Source of the DNA: Mycobacterium interjectum
GTDB lineage: Bacteria; Actinomycetota; Actinomycetes; Mycobacteriales; Mycobacteriaceae
Assembly: GCA_002102225.1 (NCBI GenBank)
Contig: LQPB01000045.1
Location: 56,002 to 120,001 of the forward strand
Length of the DNA stretch: 64,000 bases
Direction: 5' to 3'
A model generated the notes under the pieces. It saw only the letters and a program-made list of their open reading frames with translations, was not told where the DNA came from and made no database searches. Position 1 is the stretch's first letter. Every line of letters begins with the position of its first letter. Below, in pieces: positions 19,814 to 28,492 of the stretch. A program made the position numbers and the translations under genes.

Positions 19814-22800
19814 ATGACCGCGGCGGCGTTGGTGTGCGGGTCGTGCGGTACTGAGCTGCCGCGCAACTCGAAGTTCTGTTATGAGTGCGGTGCACCGATC
19901 ACGGCGCACGATGCTCCTGCGGAGTACAAGCAGGTGACGGTGCTGTTCGCCGACGTGGTCCGATCGATGGACATCGCCGCGGCGGTGGGTGCCGAGCGAT
20001 TGCGCGAAATCATGGCCGAGCTCGCCGACCGCTGCGCGGCGGTGGTGCAGCGCTACGGCAGCACGGTCGCACAGTGGACCGGCGACGGGGTCATGGCGGT
20101 GTTCGGCGCTCCGGTGGCGTTGGAGGACCACGCCGTTCGGGGCTGCCTGGCCGCCCTGGGCATTCAGGAACAGGCCAACCGGCTTGCCGTTGAGGTGCGT
20201 GCGCGTGACGGCATCGAGCTGCGGTTGCGGGTCGGGCTGAACTCCGGTCAGGTGATCGCCGGTGGGATGGGTTCGGGCCGGTTTGGTTACGCCACGGTGG
20301 GTGAGCAGGTCGGCATGGCCCAGCGGATGGAGTCGGTGGCGCCCCCGGGTGGGGTGATGCTCAGCGCGTCGACGGCACGCCTGGTGGAGGGCGCGGCCGT
20401 TCTCGGCCGCCCGGAGCTGGTTCGGATCAAGGGCGCCGAGCAACCGGTGCCGGCGCGTCGGCTGTTGGGCATGGCCGACGGGCAACGCGCCGAGCGTGCC
20501 GAGTCCGATCTGGTCGGCCGGCGGTGGGAGATGGCCGCGGTCGAGGCGTTGTTGGACCGCGCCATCGACGGATGCGGCGCGATCGTCGGCGTGGTCGGAG
20601 CGCCCGGCATCGGCAAGAGCCGCCTGGTGCGCGAGGTCACCGCACTGGCAGCAGCCCGCGGTGTCGAGGTGTTTAGCGCCTTCTGCGAATCACACGCCAG
20701 CGACATCCCGTTCCGCGTCGTGGCGCAGCTGCTGCGCGCCGCCACCGGCCTGCGCAACCTCGACAACGCGGCCGCGCGTACCCGGGTGCGGGCTCAATTC
20801 CCTGGTGCCGACCCCGAGGATGTGCTGCTGTTGGAGGACCTGCTGGGCATCGCCGACCCTGATGCCGCGCTGGCCAAGATCGATCCGGATGCACGCCGGC
20901 GGCGGTTGACCGCGCTGGTCAATGCCGCGTCGCTGGCCCGAAAGGCTCCGGCGGTCTACGTCGTTGAGGACCTGCACTGGATCGATAAGGCCAGCGAATC
21001 CCTGCTCGCCGACTTCGCGGCGGTGATCCCCCAGACTAGGACGCTGGTGCTGATCAGCTACCGCCCCGAGTATCGGGGCGCGCTGAGCCGGGTGCCCGTT
21101 GGGCAGAGCATCGCCCTTGCACCCCTGAGCGATCCGGAGACCGCTGCGCTGGTCCTGCAGCTGCTCGGGCCCGACCCCTCGGTCGGCGGGTTGGCCACCA
21201 AGATCGCCGAAAGGGCTGCCGGGAACCCCTTTTTCGCCGAAGAGATGGTGCGCGAACTGGCCGCGCGCGGCGTCCTGAGCGGAGCCCGCGGCGGCCATGT
21301 CTGCCGGATCGATCAGGCCGATGCCGCCGTGCCGGCGACCCTGCAGGCCACCATCGCCGCCCGCATCGACCGGCTCGGCCTCGCCGCGAAGCAGGCTCTG
21401 AACGCCGCCGCGGTGATCGGGTTGCGTTTCACCACAGACCAGTTGGCGTTGCTCGATGGCGAGGCCGAGGTGGGCGAGCTGATCGCTGCCGAACTCGTCG
21501 ACCAAGTGCGGTTCGCCCCGCACGCCGAGTACGCCTTTCACCACCCGCTGATCCGGACCGTGGCCTACGAAACGCTGCTGAAGTCCGACCGCGTCGATCT
21601 GCATCGATGTTTGGCCAACGCGATCCAACAACGCCACCCGGATTCGCTGGACGAGAACGCGGCGCTGATCGCCGAGCATTTCGAGGCCGCAGATGACCTG
21701 CGCGCCGCTTTCGCCTGGCACATGCGCGCCGGGGCATGGGCGCAAGCCCGCGATATCCGGGCCGCGCGCAACAGCTGGGAACGGGCCCGAACGGACGCCG
21801 ACCGGCTGCCCTCCGACGACCCCGGCCGGGCGTCGATGCGCATCGCCCCGCGGCTTCTGCTGTGCATCAACACCGTCCGGGTCGCCGGTTCCATCGCCGA
21901 CACCGGCTTCGAGGAACTGCGTGACCTTTGCAGCGCCGCCGGCGACACGGTGTCGCTGGCGATCGGCATGGGCGGCCTGATGTCGGCGCTGGTATTCCAT
22001 AACCGTTACCGGGAAGCGGCGCAGCTTGCGTCGGACTGCACCCAACTGCTCGAGTCGATCGCCGAGCCACCGTTGACGTTGATGTTGCTTGTGGCCCAAG
22101 CCATGTGGATGGCGGGCCGGGCAGCCGAAGGTCTGAGCCTGGCGCAGGGCGTCATCGACTTGGCCGACGGCGATCCCACCAGGGGCAGTCTTGGTCCCAT
22201 TGGCTCGCCACTGGCGATGGCGATCCTCATGCGCGGCAGCTGTCGATATTGCCTCGGTGTTCCGGGCTGGAGGGAAGACCTCGACCAGGCGATCGCGATG
22301 GTACGCAGCGTCGACCCGGCGTCCCTTCACATCCCGGTGCTGTATAGGTACCGATTCGCCGCCCATGCGGGGGCCTTGCTCCCCGACGCGTCGGCCGACC
22401 GTGACACCGCCGAAGCGATGACGATGGCAGAGCATTCCGGCGACGACTTCCAGGTGGATGCCGCCCGGGTGAGTCGCGGCCTAGTCTTGATCAACCAAGG
22501 CGATCGTGCGGCCGGTTTCGCGCTGCTTGCGGAGTTTCGTGAAGCCAACTTGCGGCATGGCTACGCGAAAACCATTGTGCGGACGGTCGACACCGAGATC
22601 GCGAAGGAGAAAGCCGAAACCGGCGATGTGGACGGCGCCATCGAGTTGGCACGCGCGGTCGTCGACTACACGTTCGACGCGGGTGACGCCCTCTCCCTTG
22701 GCGAGGCCGTCAGGGTCTTGGTGGAATCGCTGCTGCGCCGCGGCACCAACGCCGACCTCGAGGAGGCGCGGGCAGCGATCGATCGGCTGGCAGCGGAGCC

Positions 22801-22972
22801 GACCGACCCGGGATACGTGCTGTTCGAAGTCCCGCTGCTGCGGATGCGGGCGCTGCTGGCGCGGGCTCACGGCGATGACGCGACCTATGCGCGGTTCCGG
22901 GACCGCTACCGCGACATGGCGAAAACCGTTGGCTTCGAAGGGCATATCGCCCTGGCCCAAGCGATGGCGTGA
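19814..22972 (+). CDS. zinc-ribbon / class III adenylate-guanylate cyclase / AAA ATPase / TPR-like signalling protein
   Basis: A 1052-residue multidomain protein. Residues 8-25 form a zinc ribbon (C8, C11, C22, C25). Residues about 37-215 are a class III cyclase domain with metal aspartates D47 (VLFADVV) and D91 (WTGDGVMAVFG). An AAA/STAND ATPase follows, with Walker A GAPGIGKS near 262-269 and Walker B VYVVEDLHWID near 380. The last roughly 450 residues are helical TPR-like repeats. Unlike the M. tuberculosis Rv0386/Rv1358/Rv2488c group, there is no C-terminal LuxR domain. It would make cAMP in response to an unknown signal sensed by the ATPase/TPR part. A related C-terminal fossil lies at 25252-25384. 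Confidence 0.88.
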   Translation: MTAAALVCGSCGTELPRNSKFCYECGAPITAHDAPAEYKQVTVLFADVVRSMDIAAAVGAERLREIMAELADRCAAVVQRYGSTVAQWTGDGVMAVFGAPVALEDHAVRGCLAALGIQEQANRLAVEVRARDGIELRLRVGLNSGQVIAGGMGSGRFGYATVGEQVGMAQRMESVAPPGGVMLSASTARLVEGAAVLGRPELVRIKGAEQPVPARRLLGMADGQRAERAESDLVGRRWEMAAVEALLDRAIDGCGAIVGVVGAPGIGKSRLVREVTALAAARGVEVFSAFCESHASDIPFRVVAQLLRAATGLRNLDNAAARTRVRAQFPGADPEDVLLLEDLLGIADPDAALAKIDPDARRRRLTALVNAASLARKAPAVYVVEDLHWIDKASESLLADFAAVIPQTRTLVLISYRPEYRGALSRVPVGQSIALAPLSDPETAALVLQLLGPDPSVGGLATKIAERAAGNPFFAEEMVRELAARGVLSGARGGHVCRIDQADAAVPATLQATIAARIDRLGLAAKQALNAAAVIGLRFTTDQLALLDGEAEVGELIAAELVDQVRFAPHAEYAFHHPLIRTVAYETLLKSDRVDLHRCLANAIQQRHPDSLDENAALIAEHFEAADDLRAAFAWHMRAGAWAQARDIRAARNSWERARTDADRLPSDDPGRASMRIAPRLLLCINTVRVAGSIADTGFEELRDLCSAAGDTVSLAIGMGGLMSALVFHNRYREAAQLASDCTQLLESIAEPPLTLMLLVAQAMWMAGRAAEGLSLAQGVIDLADGDPTRGSLGPIGSPLAMAILMRGSCRYCLGVPGWREDLDQAIAMVRSVDPASLHIPVLYRYRFAAHAGALLPDASADRDTAEAMTMAEHSGDDFQVDAARVSRGLVLINQGDRAAGFALLAEFREANLRHGYAKTIVRTVDTEIAKEKAETGDVDGAIELARAVVDYTFDAGDALSLGEAVRVLVESLLRRGTNADLEEARAAIDRLAAEPTDPGYVLFEVPLLRMRALLARAHGDDATYARFRDRYRDMAKTVGFEGHIALAQAMA

Positions 22973-22985
22973 CGGCACGGTACAT

Positions 22986-23771
22986 CTAGCCGGCGGCCAA
23001 GACATGATTCGTCGCCATCCACTCGTCGATATAGCTCATGGTGACCGGCAGAGCCGCCCCGGAAAACACCATGTGGTCAGAACGGGGAATCTCGACCGAG
23101 GCGCCGTATCGGTACCGGGCCGCGGTTCGGCGCACAACTCCGGCCGGCACGATGCGGTCGCACTCCGCCCCCATCGCCAGCACCGGAGCGGTAACCGCCG
23201 CGAAATCGACAACGGTGACCTTCGAAAGCCTTGGCACCGCAAGGAGCAGTTCCCATAGATAGCGTCCGGTTTCGCAGACCAAACCGTCGTAGATCTCCCG
23301 GGCCGTGTCCTCGGTCTGCGTGTTGGCGATCCAGCGTCGAAATTGCTCGAACGTCGGTGGGCGCCAAGGCTTGGTCCAGGAGCGCGGCCGCAACACGTGT
23401 GGCAGGGACATGAGCAAGCTGCTGCGGGTTCCGCCGAGGACGCCCGCCACCGGGCCGGGGCAGGCGGCCACCACGCCGGCCGGGCGGGTGCGGGCGGCGA
23501 CCAACTGCGCCAGCAGCCCGCCCATCGAGTGACCGACCAGAAGCGGCGGCGAATCCAGCGAACTCACGAGCGCCACCAGGTCGTCGACGTAGTCGCGAAG
23601 GCTCAGCGACGCGACTTTCAGCGCGCCCTGGTGCAGCGGAAGTTCATGATGGCGCAGCGTCGGGGTGTGCGCCGTATAGCCCCGTTCTTCGAATGCGGCG
23701 CGGGCGGGGGCCAATTGCTCCCCACGGCTCCAGGCCCCATGGATGAGAACGACGTGCTTGGCGGAACACAT
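22986..23771 (-). CDS. alpha/beta hydrolase
   Basis: A 261-residue alpha/beta hydrolase. VVLIHGAWS forms the oxyanion loop, the nucleophile is the serine of LVGHSMGG, and the likely acid and base lie in GAECDRIVP and SDHMVFSG. It resembles the esterase/salicylate-binding-protein-2-like group, which act on small esters. The ATG at 23771 starts directly at the fold (MCSAKHVVLIHGAW); longer readings run back into the PE lipase. It is 29 bp downstream of the PE lipase stop on the same strand, so the two hydrolases may be co-transcribed. It is convergent with the cyclase gene (13 bp gap). Confidence 0.85.
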   Translation of the reverse strand: MCSAKHVVLIHGAWSRGEQLAPARAAFEERGYTAHTPTLRHHELPLHQGALKVASLSLRDYVDDLVALVSSLDSPPLLVGHSMGGLLAQLVAARTRPAGVVAACPGPVAGVLGGTRSSLLMSLPHVLRPRSWTKPWRPPTFEQFRRWIANTQTEDTAREIYDGLVCETGRYLWELLLAVPRLSKVTVVDFAAVTAPVLAMGAECDRIVPAGVVRRTAARYRYGASVEIPRSDHMVFSGAALPVTMSYIDEWMATNHVLAAG

Positions 23772-23800
23772 GAAACAAAGGATGACAGCCGCGGGGCGTC

Positions 23801-25144
23801 TTAGATACCGAGTTCCTGGTCGATCTGGGGCCAGTATCGGAATCCGTCCACAGTGAGCAGAACCCAGTCGTGAATTCCGCCGGTGGCCAGTACGAAACTG
23901 ATCGGGGCCCCCGCGACCGCGGCTTCTTGCTGGAGGACGAGTGCGTCGGGTGCGACCGAATCCAGGGAGCCCGAGTAGACGTACGTCGGCGGGAGCCCCT
24001 TCAATGACCCATACAGCGGACTCACCAGAGGGTTGTTCTCGGGAAGACCGCCCGCCCATATCTTCCCGATCTGTTGCGCCCCGGTTCCCAGCGGGGGAAG
24101 CAGCGGATCGTGGACGAATCCGATGTTGGGATTGGTATCGCTGACATCCAGCCACGGGGACAGCAAAACCATTGAAGCCGGGACGGTTTCGTTGTTGGCC
24201 ACCATCGATTCAACGGCCGCCAGTGCGAGGGTGCCACCGGCGGAGTCGCCGATCACGCTGACGTGTGAGGCTCCGTGGGCGGCGATTTCCGAGGAGATCA
24301 GGCCGGCCATTGCGGGTACAACCGTGCCGGCGGTGCCTCCCTGCTGCATCAACGGGTAGATCGGCACCTCGATGGTCGCGCCGGTCTGATAGGCCATCAC
24401 GGTGTAATCGAGCCAATGCAGGATCGTCGGCGGCAAGATGAACGCGCCACCGCGAATGGCGACCACGTAGTCGCCGTTCGGATGGGCCGGCGTGATCTGC
24501 ACGACGGGCATCCCGTCATAGGTGGTGTGTTGGACCGTTTCTCCCAGCAGCAATGGCAAGAACTTGGGCGGGGAGTTGCCGAGGATCGGCGAGAGGAGAC
24601 CGCTGGCAAGCAGTTGGTCGAACGGCGAAGCCGGTATCCCCCACTGGTTATAGATGCCGGAGAACGTCAGGAAATCTTTCACCGGCCAGAACGCAGCGTT
24701 TTCGATTCTGGTTGCCAGCGAAGGCATTCCGGTGAATGTCCCGGGCCGCGTTGCCGGGAATGGCGGATTGGCCGGTGCCCCGAAGATATCGGTGACGACC
24801 GTGTTTCCTACCTTGTTGAATCCCGCGGCGATATCGTTGCCGACAGCTCTCACCGATACCACATTGGCGGCCTCAGCGCTGGCATAGGAGCCCGCGCCCG
24901 TGGTCAACGCCTGCACAAACTGCTCATACGAGGCCGCCGCTCGAGCGGCGAGCGCCTGAAACTGCTGACCGTGGCCCGAGAACAGCGCGGCAATCGCGCC
25001 CGACACCTCATCCCCGGCCGCGGCCAGCACCGCCGTGGTCCGGGATGCGGCCGCCGCGTGGGCGGCGCCGAGCGACGAGCCGATGCCCGCCAGATCTGTT
25101 GCCGCCGCCGCCACGAATTCCGGCGCCGCGATCACATACGACAT
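23801..25144 (-). CDS. lipY: LipY-like PE-domain lipase with altered oxyanion motif
   Basis: A 447-residue protein with a PE domain (1 to about 95), a linker, and a hormone-sensitive-lipase-type alpha/beta hydrolase (about 200-447). It closely resembles M. tuberculosis LipY (Rv3097c), a triacylglycerol lipase exported by ESX-5 through its PE domain. The triad is visible as S301 (GDSAGG), D395 (SGSLDSVAP) and H425 (GGIHDW). The family HGG oxyanion motif, IHGGAF in LipY as I recall it, reads IRGGAF here: R231, codon CGC at 24452-24454. This could reduce activity. It may be a LipY paralogue rather than the orthologue. Confidence 0.88.
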   Translation of the reverse strand: MSYVIAAPEFVAAAATDLAGIGSSLGAAHAAAASRTTAVLAAAGDEVSGAIAALFSGHGQQFQALAARAAASYEQFVQALTTGAGSYASAEAANVVSVRAVGNDIAAGFNKVGNTVVTDIFGAPANPPFPATRPGTFTGMPSLATRIENAAFWPVKDFLTFSGIYNQWGIPASPFDQLLASGLLSPILGNSPPKFLPLLLGETVQHTTYDGMPVVQITPAHPNGDYVVAIRGGAFILPPTILHWLDYTVMAYQTGATIEVPIYPLMQQGGTAGTVVPAMAGLISSEIAAHGASHVSVIGDSAGGTLALAAVESMVANNETVPASMVLLSPWLDVSDTNPNIGFVHDPLLPPLGTGAQQIGKIWAGGLPENNPLVSPLYGSLKGLPPTYVYSGSLDSVAPDALVLQQEAAVAGAPISFVLATGGIHDWVLLTVDGFRYWPQIDQELGI

Positions 25145-25160
25145 GACCGTCCACCCATGA

Positions 25161-25209
25161 GCCCAGCCTCATGCGAAGCGACGGCGCGGTCTGCAGTAGT
25201 CGTCTACTG
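25161..25209 (-). promoter_or_regulatory. conserved PE-gene upstream region (lipase copy)
   Basis: Inverted counterpart of 17846-17894, matching at 44 of 49 positions, and starting 17 bp upstream of the PE lipase ATG. The AGTAG-ACGA-CTACT inverted repeat is fully kept. It probably contains promoter or operator sequence shared by both PE genes. Confidence 0.65.
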
Positions 25210-25251
25210 AATGACGGTCCGGCCCGCGCGGTTGGCTACTTAACCGGACCC

Positions 25252-25384
25252 GGTTCGTGGTGACACGATAGTGCGGTGCAACGGCAGCGGGCCGGCCCGG
25301 AGTGCCGACCCCGATCGCTACCGCGACATGGCGAAAGCGCTTGGCTTCGAAGCCCATTTCGCCCCCGCCGAGGCGATGGCATGA
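25252..25384 (+). pseudogene. fossil of a second cyclase gene (leader fused to last codons)
   Basis: 25252-25291 repeats the 40 bp leader of the intact cyclase gene (19761-19800) with one mismatch. About 16 bp later, 25308-25384 encodes DRYRDMAKALGFEAHFAPAE then AMA and a stop. The intact protein ends DRYRDMAKTVGFEGHIALAQ, then AMA and a stop. Everything between leader and tail, about 3 kb, is missing. The tail differs enough from the intact gene to come from a paralogue rather than a recent copy. The remnant cannot make a cyclase. Confidence 0.75.
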
Positions 25385-25419
25385 CGGCGCGGTTCACCCC
25401 GCGACGCCAAAACCACAGA

Positions 25420-25462
25420 GTGGGCGCGGACGGTATCGAACCGCCGGCCGCTGGTGTGTAAA
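25420..25462. repeat. left attachment-site repeat (displaced tRNA-Val 3' half)
   Basis: This 43 bp segment is identical to 29564-29606 except for one base (25446 G versus 29591 A, in the tRNA variable loop). It contains the tRNA-Val sequence from the anticodon loop to the 3' end on the minus strand and no 5' half. This is the expected product of integration into a tRNA 3' end. Confidence 0.85.
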
Positions 25463-25837
25463 TGGTTTTTTCACGTATTCGTGGCGTCTCGTCTGATGTG
25501 TTGAATGCGGATCTGCGCAGGTCAGCGTGTCGCAGCTGTTTCACGGCGTCGACGGGCTATCGCCTGTTTTTGCGCGTCTTGGCACACTCTCGGCACAACG
25601 GGGGGTTCACTCGTGCGCCTGGTCGGAATGTTCGGTCGATGACGGTTCACCGGCCACGGGTCGCGAATCTAGGCGCACGCAACTTCTTCCAAATCACGCC
25701 TAATAGCCAGGCCAGGAGGCGCGGAATCATCCCGACTTGGAGCCTTGCGTGGGTGTGAGTCCTCGGACTTCGACATTCGCGACCAGGTCCACAGGCTTCG
25801 CTGCGGCCGGCACTCGCGGGTCTACCAGGCAACGCTT
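25463..25837. other. left non-coding arm of the island
   Basis: A 375 bp stretch with no supported gene. Its base composition is visibly less G+C-biased than the backbone (runs such as TGGTTTTTTCACGTATTCG). It contains GGCACACTCTCGGCACAACG and following Gs at 25581-25607, itself made of two GGCACA units, repeated near the right end. These may be recombinase arm sites. The right part precedes the stop of the GlxA-type gene. Confidence 0.4.
25581..25607. repeat. island inner direct repeat, left copy
   Basis: GGCACACTCTCGGCACAACG plus GGGG(G)TTC is shared with 29487-29513 with one substitution and a difference in the G run. It contains two GGCACA units 11 bp apart. It lies 119 bp inside the left attachment repeat. 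Confidence 0.6.
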
Positions 25838-26797
25838 TCATGTGTGCTGGCGGTAATTGTTGCGGTAAGTCTGAGGCGGGATGCCGACGCTACGGACGAA
25901 GTGGTAGCGAAGCGACGCCTGCGTTGCGAACCCGGATTGCTCGGCGATCCTGTCCATCGCTAGGTGGGTGGACTCCAGTAATCGACGTGCGCGCTCGATG
26001 CGCATCTGCAGCAGAAGCTGCGTTGGTGTCGTACCAAGACGCGCTCGGAAGTGCCGGTTGAGGCTGCGTACGCTCATCGACGCGTGCCGGGCGATGCTGC
26101 CGAGGTCCAATGGCTGGAGCGCGTTGTCCTCCATCCACTCGACGATCCCCTGCAGTGAATCATCTTCGGGCCGAGTCGATTCGATGTATGGCGCCTGACC
26201 ACCCTCGCGCCAACTCGGCAAGACGAGACGCCGCGCGGTTGGATCTGCCAGATCGGGCCCAGCGTCCTGCCTGATCAGGTGCAGACACAAATCGAGGCCC
26301 GCGGCCACGCCCGCTGACGTCAAGATTTGCCCGTCGTCGATGAACATCGCGGAAGGATCGACCTTAACGGCGGGATACCGCCGCCTCAACGAGTCGGCCC
26401 ACTGCCAATGGGTGGTGGCCGTCTTTCCGTCCAGCAACCCGCTGGCGGCCAGAACGAAGGCTCCAACACAAATGGACCCGATACGCGCACCGGCGGCGTA
26501 GGCCGCACGCAAGACAGCGATCACGTCGGGGTGGGGGGGTACGAGGAAGTCCTGCTTCCCGGGAACGATCACGACGTCCGCCGCCACGACCTCGTCAAGG
26601 CCGAACGGCGTACGGATCTCGACGGCGCCCCACTCCAGGGTGGTGGTGGCGGCTCGGTTGGCGGCACAGACACGAACGTCGTACCGCGCATCGTGGCCCG
26701 TCTCCGCTAACGACGCGTTGGCCATTCCAAAGACCTGCCCGGGGACCATCAGTTCGAAGCCCAGCACCTGGTCGCACCCCAACACGCCAACGATCAT
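25838..26797 (-). CDS. GlxA/FtrA-type AraC-family regulator with DJ-1/PfpI domain
   Basis: A 319-residue regulator. Residues 1 to about 185 form a DJ-1/PfpI (type 1 glutamine amidotransferase-like) domain with the elbow cysteine C110 in GSICVGAF. Residues about 215-319 are an AraC DNA-binding domain with two helix-turn-helix motifs (LDLGSIARHASMSVRSLNRHF and MDRIAEQSGFATQASLRYHF). Relatives sense small nitrogen-containing metabolites. It diverges from the HD operon with a 100 bp gap and probably controls it. The ATG is at 26797. Confidence 0.88.
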   Translation of the reverse strand: MIVGVLGCDQVLGFELMVPGQVFGMANASLAETGHDARYDVRVCAANRAATTTLEWGAVEIRTPFGLDEVVAADVVIVPGKQDFLVPPHPDVIAVLRAAYAAGARIGSICVGAFVLAASGLLDGKTATTHWQWADSLRRRYPAVKVDPSAMFIDDGQILTSAGVAAGLDLCLHLIRQDAGPDLADPTARRLVLPSWREGGQAPYIESTRPEDDSLQGIVEWMEDNALQPLDLGSIARHASMSVRSLNRHFRARLGTTPTQLLLQMRIERARRLLESTHLAMDRIAEQSGFATQASLRYHFVRSVGIPPQTYRNNYRQHT

Positions 26798-26897
26798 GGC
26801 CAGATCTTAACGATAACTGTCCATCTAGCCACTAGTGTGCGCGCTCCCGCCGCCGCAGAGTTGACGGATACCGCTCGATCGACGAAGGGCCAGACCC

Positions 26898-27584
26898 ATG
26901 ACCACCCCCGACGATGCCGCTGCTGCACGATTTGGAATCCCGGATTCTCCGACCGCCTCTGCTGCCCGCCGGCTGACGTACGACGTCTCTCCCGAGTTCG
27001 TCTACAACCACGCCATGCGCAGCTACCTGTTCGCACGCGAACTGTCAGCGCTCGACGAAGCGCCTGATCACGATGACGACGAGCTGCTTTTCCTCACATG
27101 CGTTCTGCACGACCTCGGCGCCACCGAGTACGCAAGCACCGATCAACGGTTCGAGATGGACGGCGCAGACGCCGCCGCGAAATTCCTTGAAGGACAAGGG
27201 GTAGACGTCGCACGGATCGACACTGCGTGGACGGCGATCGCGTTGCACACCAGCGTCGGCCTGGCCCACCGGTTCGGATCCATCGCTGCCTTGGCGCAAA
27301 TGGGCATTGGGACCGACATCCTCGGCACTCACCGTCTGCAGTTGCCAGACGGATTCGCCGACCGCGTGCACGCCGCGTGGCCGCGCCACGGTCTTGGCTA
27401 TGCCCTGGCCTCGGTCGTCGCCGAGCAAGCGCATCGAAATCCGGCCAAGGCCCCGCCGATGAGCTTCCCTGCACACCTGCACGAATTGATGTATCCCGCA
27501 CAGTCATCGGTGACCTGGCTCGACCTCGTCGACGCCGCCGGCTGGAACGACCACCCCGTCGCGGTCCGCGAGAGCCAGTCATGA
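26898..27584 (+). CDS. HD-domain hydrolase, cyanamide-hydratase-like
   Basis: A 228-residue HD-superfamily protein. The first metal histidine is H38 (FVYNHAMRSYLFA) and the HD pair is H71-D72 (CVLHDLG). A further histidine pattern, IALHTS, lies near 117. The length and order resemble the cyanamide hydratase/HD group acting on small nitrogen compounds rather than nucleotide phosphohydrolases. The ATG at 26898 follows GACGAAGGGCCAGACCC. Its TGA overlaps the next ATG (ATGA), so it is the first gene of a coupled operon. The substrate is unknown. Confidence 0.8.
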   Translation: MTTPDDAAAARFGIPDSPTASAARRLTYDVSPEFVYNHAMRSYLFARELSALDEAPDHDDDELLFLTCVLHDLGATEYASTDQRFEMDGADAAAKFLEGQGVDVARIDTAWTAIALHTSVGLAHRFGSIAALAQMGIGTDILGTHRLQLPDGFADRVHAAWPRHGLGYALASVVAEQAHRNPAKAPPMSFPAHLHELMYPAQSSVTWLDLVDAAGWNDHPVAVRESQS

Positions 27585-28492
27585 CTCCCGCATTCGACGA
27601 GCTGCGGGTGACGGTGGCAGGTGGATCGTTGATGGTTCACCATCGGTCTGGCCAGGGACCAACGCTGTTGTTTCTGCACTACTGGGGAGGCAGCGCCCGG
27701 ACGTGGGAACCCGTGATCGCCCACCTCGATCCGCGCACGCCAGTGGCGTCCTACGACCACCGCGGCTGGGGGCGCTCCAACACCTTGTCCGGACCCTTCG
27801 ATCTGGCGCAGCTGACCGAAGACGCAATCGCCGTCGTGAATGCACTCGATGCCGACGTGGTGCTCGTCGGGCATTCGATGGGCGGAAAAGTTGCCCAACT
27901 GGTCGCAGCTCAAAACCTTGTGACAGTTAGGGGTTTGATCCTGGTCGCACCCGCGCCGCCCGAACCGCCGTCCACGATCACTCCGCAGTTCCAGCGGGAG
28001 CTTTCCCACGCCTACGACAACCCAGAAACAGTGGCCAGCGTCGTCGATCGCGTTCTGACCGCAAGCCCACTGACGGCCGCGTTACACGCAGTAGTCATCG
28101 AAGACAGCCTCGCCAGTGCGGCGGCGGCCCGGACGGAATGGCCCCTCCGTGGCATTGCCGAAGACATCACCACTGCATCAGGGCGAATCTCGGTCGACAC
28201 GGTCGTCGTCGCCGGCGGCAAGGACCTCGTGGAACCAGTTGAAGTCTTACGCAAGCATCTCGCGCCGTTCATCCCCGCTGCGCGCACACACGTTGTCATC
28301 GAGTCTGGTCATCTGATCCCCCTTGAAGCACCCAAGGCACTTGCTGACCAATTGGAGCGCCACCGAGTCGATCTCCGTCCACGGCTTAGGGCTTCTCACC
28401 CGAGCAACTTCGGCCTGGGGGCCATGGGGTCGCCTGTTGAGGCAACTGCTGAACTGAAAACTGTTGATTCGCAAAGGAGCTCCGCCAAGTGA
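27581..28492 (+). CDS. alpha/beta hydrolase of the island operon
   Basis: A 303-residue alpha/beta hydrolase. LLFLHYWGGSART is the oxyanion loop, nucleophile S99 lies in VLVGHSMGGKV, and the catalytic histidine is in IESGHLIPLEAP. It resembles the non-heme haloperoxidase/esterase group. A charged low-complexity C-terminal tail of about 35 residues follows the fold. The ATG at 27581 overlaps the HD gene stop; longer in-frame readings start inside the HD gene and are rejected. Its stop overlaps the GTG of the metallo-hydrolase gene. Confidence 0.85.
   Translation: MTPAFDELRVTVAGGSLMVHHRSGQGPTLLFLHYWGGSARTWEPVIAHLDPRTPVASYDHRGWGRSNTLSGPFDLAQLTEDAIAVVNALDADVVLVGHSMGGKVAQLVAAQNLVTVRGLILVAPAPPEPPSTITPQFQRELSHAYDNPETVASVVDRVLTASPLTAALHAVVIEDSLASAAAARTEWPLRGIAEDITTASGRISVDTVVVAGGKDLVEPVEVLRKHLAPFIPAARTHVVIESGHLIPLEAPKALADQLERHRVDLRPRLRASHPSNFGLGAMGSPVEATAELKTVDSQRSSAK

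Noticed and set aside
25463..25758. Short open frame just inside the island's left end
   Set aside because: No ribosome site, no recognisable domain, and it begins at the attachment repeat.
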